DNA from: Arthrobacter sp.
Lineage (GTDB): Bacteria > Actinomycetota > Actinomycetes > Actinomycetales > Micrococcaceae
Direction of reading: 5' to 3'
Length of the DNA: 33,397 nt
NCBI GenBank assembly: GCA_026393275.1
Contig: JAPLAM010000033.1
Coordinates: 1-33,397, forward strand
The notes under the pieces: model-generated
Seen by the model: only the letters and a program-made list of their open reading frames with translations
Databases searched by the model: none
What the model was told of the DNA's origin: nothing
Shown: piece after piece, positions 33,336-33,397 of the stretch
Layout: each line of letters begins with the position of its first letter
Numbering within the stretch: the stretch's first letter is position 1
Made by a program: the position numbers and the translations under genes

Positions 33336-33397
33336 GTCCGGCGGTGACCTACTCTCCCACACCCTCCCGGGTGCAGTACCATCGGCGCTGTGGGTCT
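33336..33397 (-). rRNA. rrf: 5S ribosomal RNA, 3' part (cut by window end)
   Basis: The minus strand contains the conserved 3' half of actinobacterial 5S rRNA: GCGCCGATGGTACTGCA, then CCCGGGAGGGTGTGGGAGAG and TAGGTCACCGCCGG at the 3' end. The 5' half, and presumably 23S and 16S, lie beyond the window. The exact 3' end is uncertain by a few bases. Confidence 0.93.

Noticed and set aside
33176..33382. Minus-strand 68-codon frame next to 5S rRNA
   Set aside because: It overlaps the 5S gene and its terminator, so it is not a credible gene.

Overview
The window is from a high-GC Gram-positive actinobacterium, most likely Arthrobacter/Pseudarthrobacter or a close relative in the Micrococcaceae. 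The grounds are GC-rich third codon positions throughout, many GTG starts, a monomeric NADP-isocitrate dehydrogenase, a perM-purN-purH neighbourhood, a mycothiol-dependent-type DinB enzyme and an actinobacterial 5S rRNA end. The genus is inferred from overall gene style, not from a database match. The DNA looks chromosomal and mostly ordinary; I see no phage, transposase, integrase, tRNA or CRISPR array.

Layout. 1-1667: the end of a MacB/FtsX-type ABC permease and its ATPase. 1721-2791: a Gfo/Idh/MocA oxidoreductase. 2907-4217: a secreted proline-rich protein, then a gene-poor stretch with one possible small ORF. 4701-6487: a one-TM Ser/Thr protein kinase overlapping a lipoprotein gene. 6723-7340: an SRPBCC protein, converging on icd (7422-9641, minus) across a perfect 21-bp hairpin. 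9916-10947: a secreted trypsin-like protease. 10948-11870: no gene, but a strong hairpin, a 2 x 34 bp tandem repeat and an array of 50/51- and 69-bp units built round a CATGTCCC core, duplicated with a 289-bp offset. 11871-17541 (minus): purH, purN and perM, interrupted by a plus-strand MFS transporter and a plus-strand small membrane protein. 17683-20072: a DUF4383-like membrane protein, then a flotillin-like gene overlapping a small NfeD-like gene. 20122-21058 (minus): an ECF sigma factor with a zinc-binding anti-sigma partner, divergent from a secreted helical protein of unknown function (21470-22201).

22627-25271: a GT4 glycosyltransferase overlapping a UDP-glucose 6-dehydrogenase, both of envelope polysaccharide or glycolipid type. 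25398-31408: three consecutive GGDEF-EAL (c-di-GMP) genes. These are the most interesting part. They are paralogues with a mosaic of two PAS types (B, A+B, A), differ in inhibitory-site and active-site residues, and each follows a TATGAT box. The first is preceded by a 14-codon ORF with a strong ribosome binding site that overlaps its start. 31477-33128 (minus): a mycothiol-dependent-type enzyme and a short-chain dehydrogenase. The window ends in the 3' part of a 5S rRNA gene (minus) with its terminator hairpin.

How the parts may work together (inference): the GT4/UDP-glucuronate operon followed by three c-di-GMP enzymes suggests c-di-GMP control of surface sugars. The kinase-lipoprotein pair, flotillin-NfeD pair and ECF-anti-sigma pair are separate envelope-sensing modules. 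All functions come from reading motifs by eye; no database search was run.
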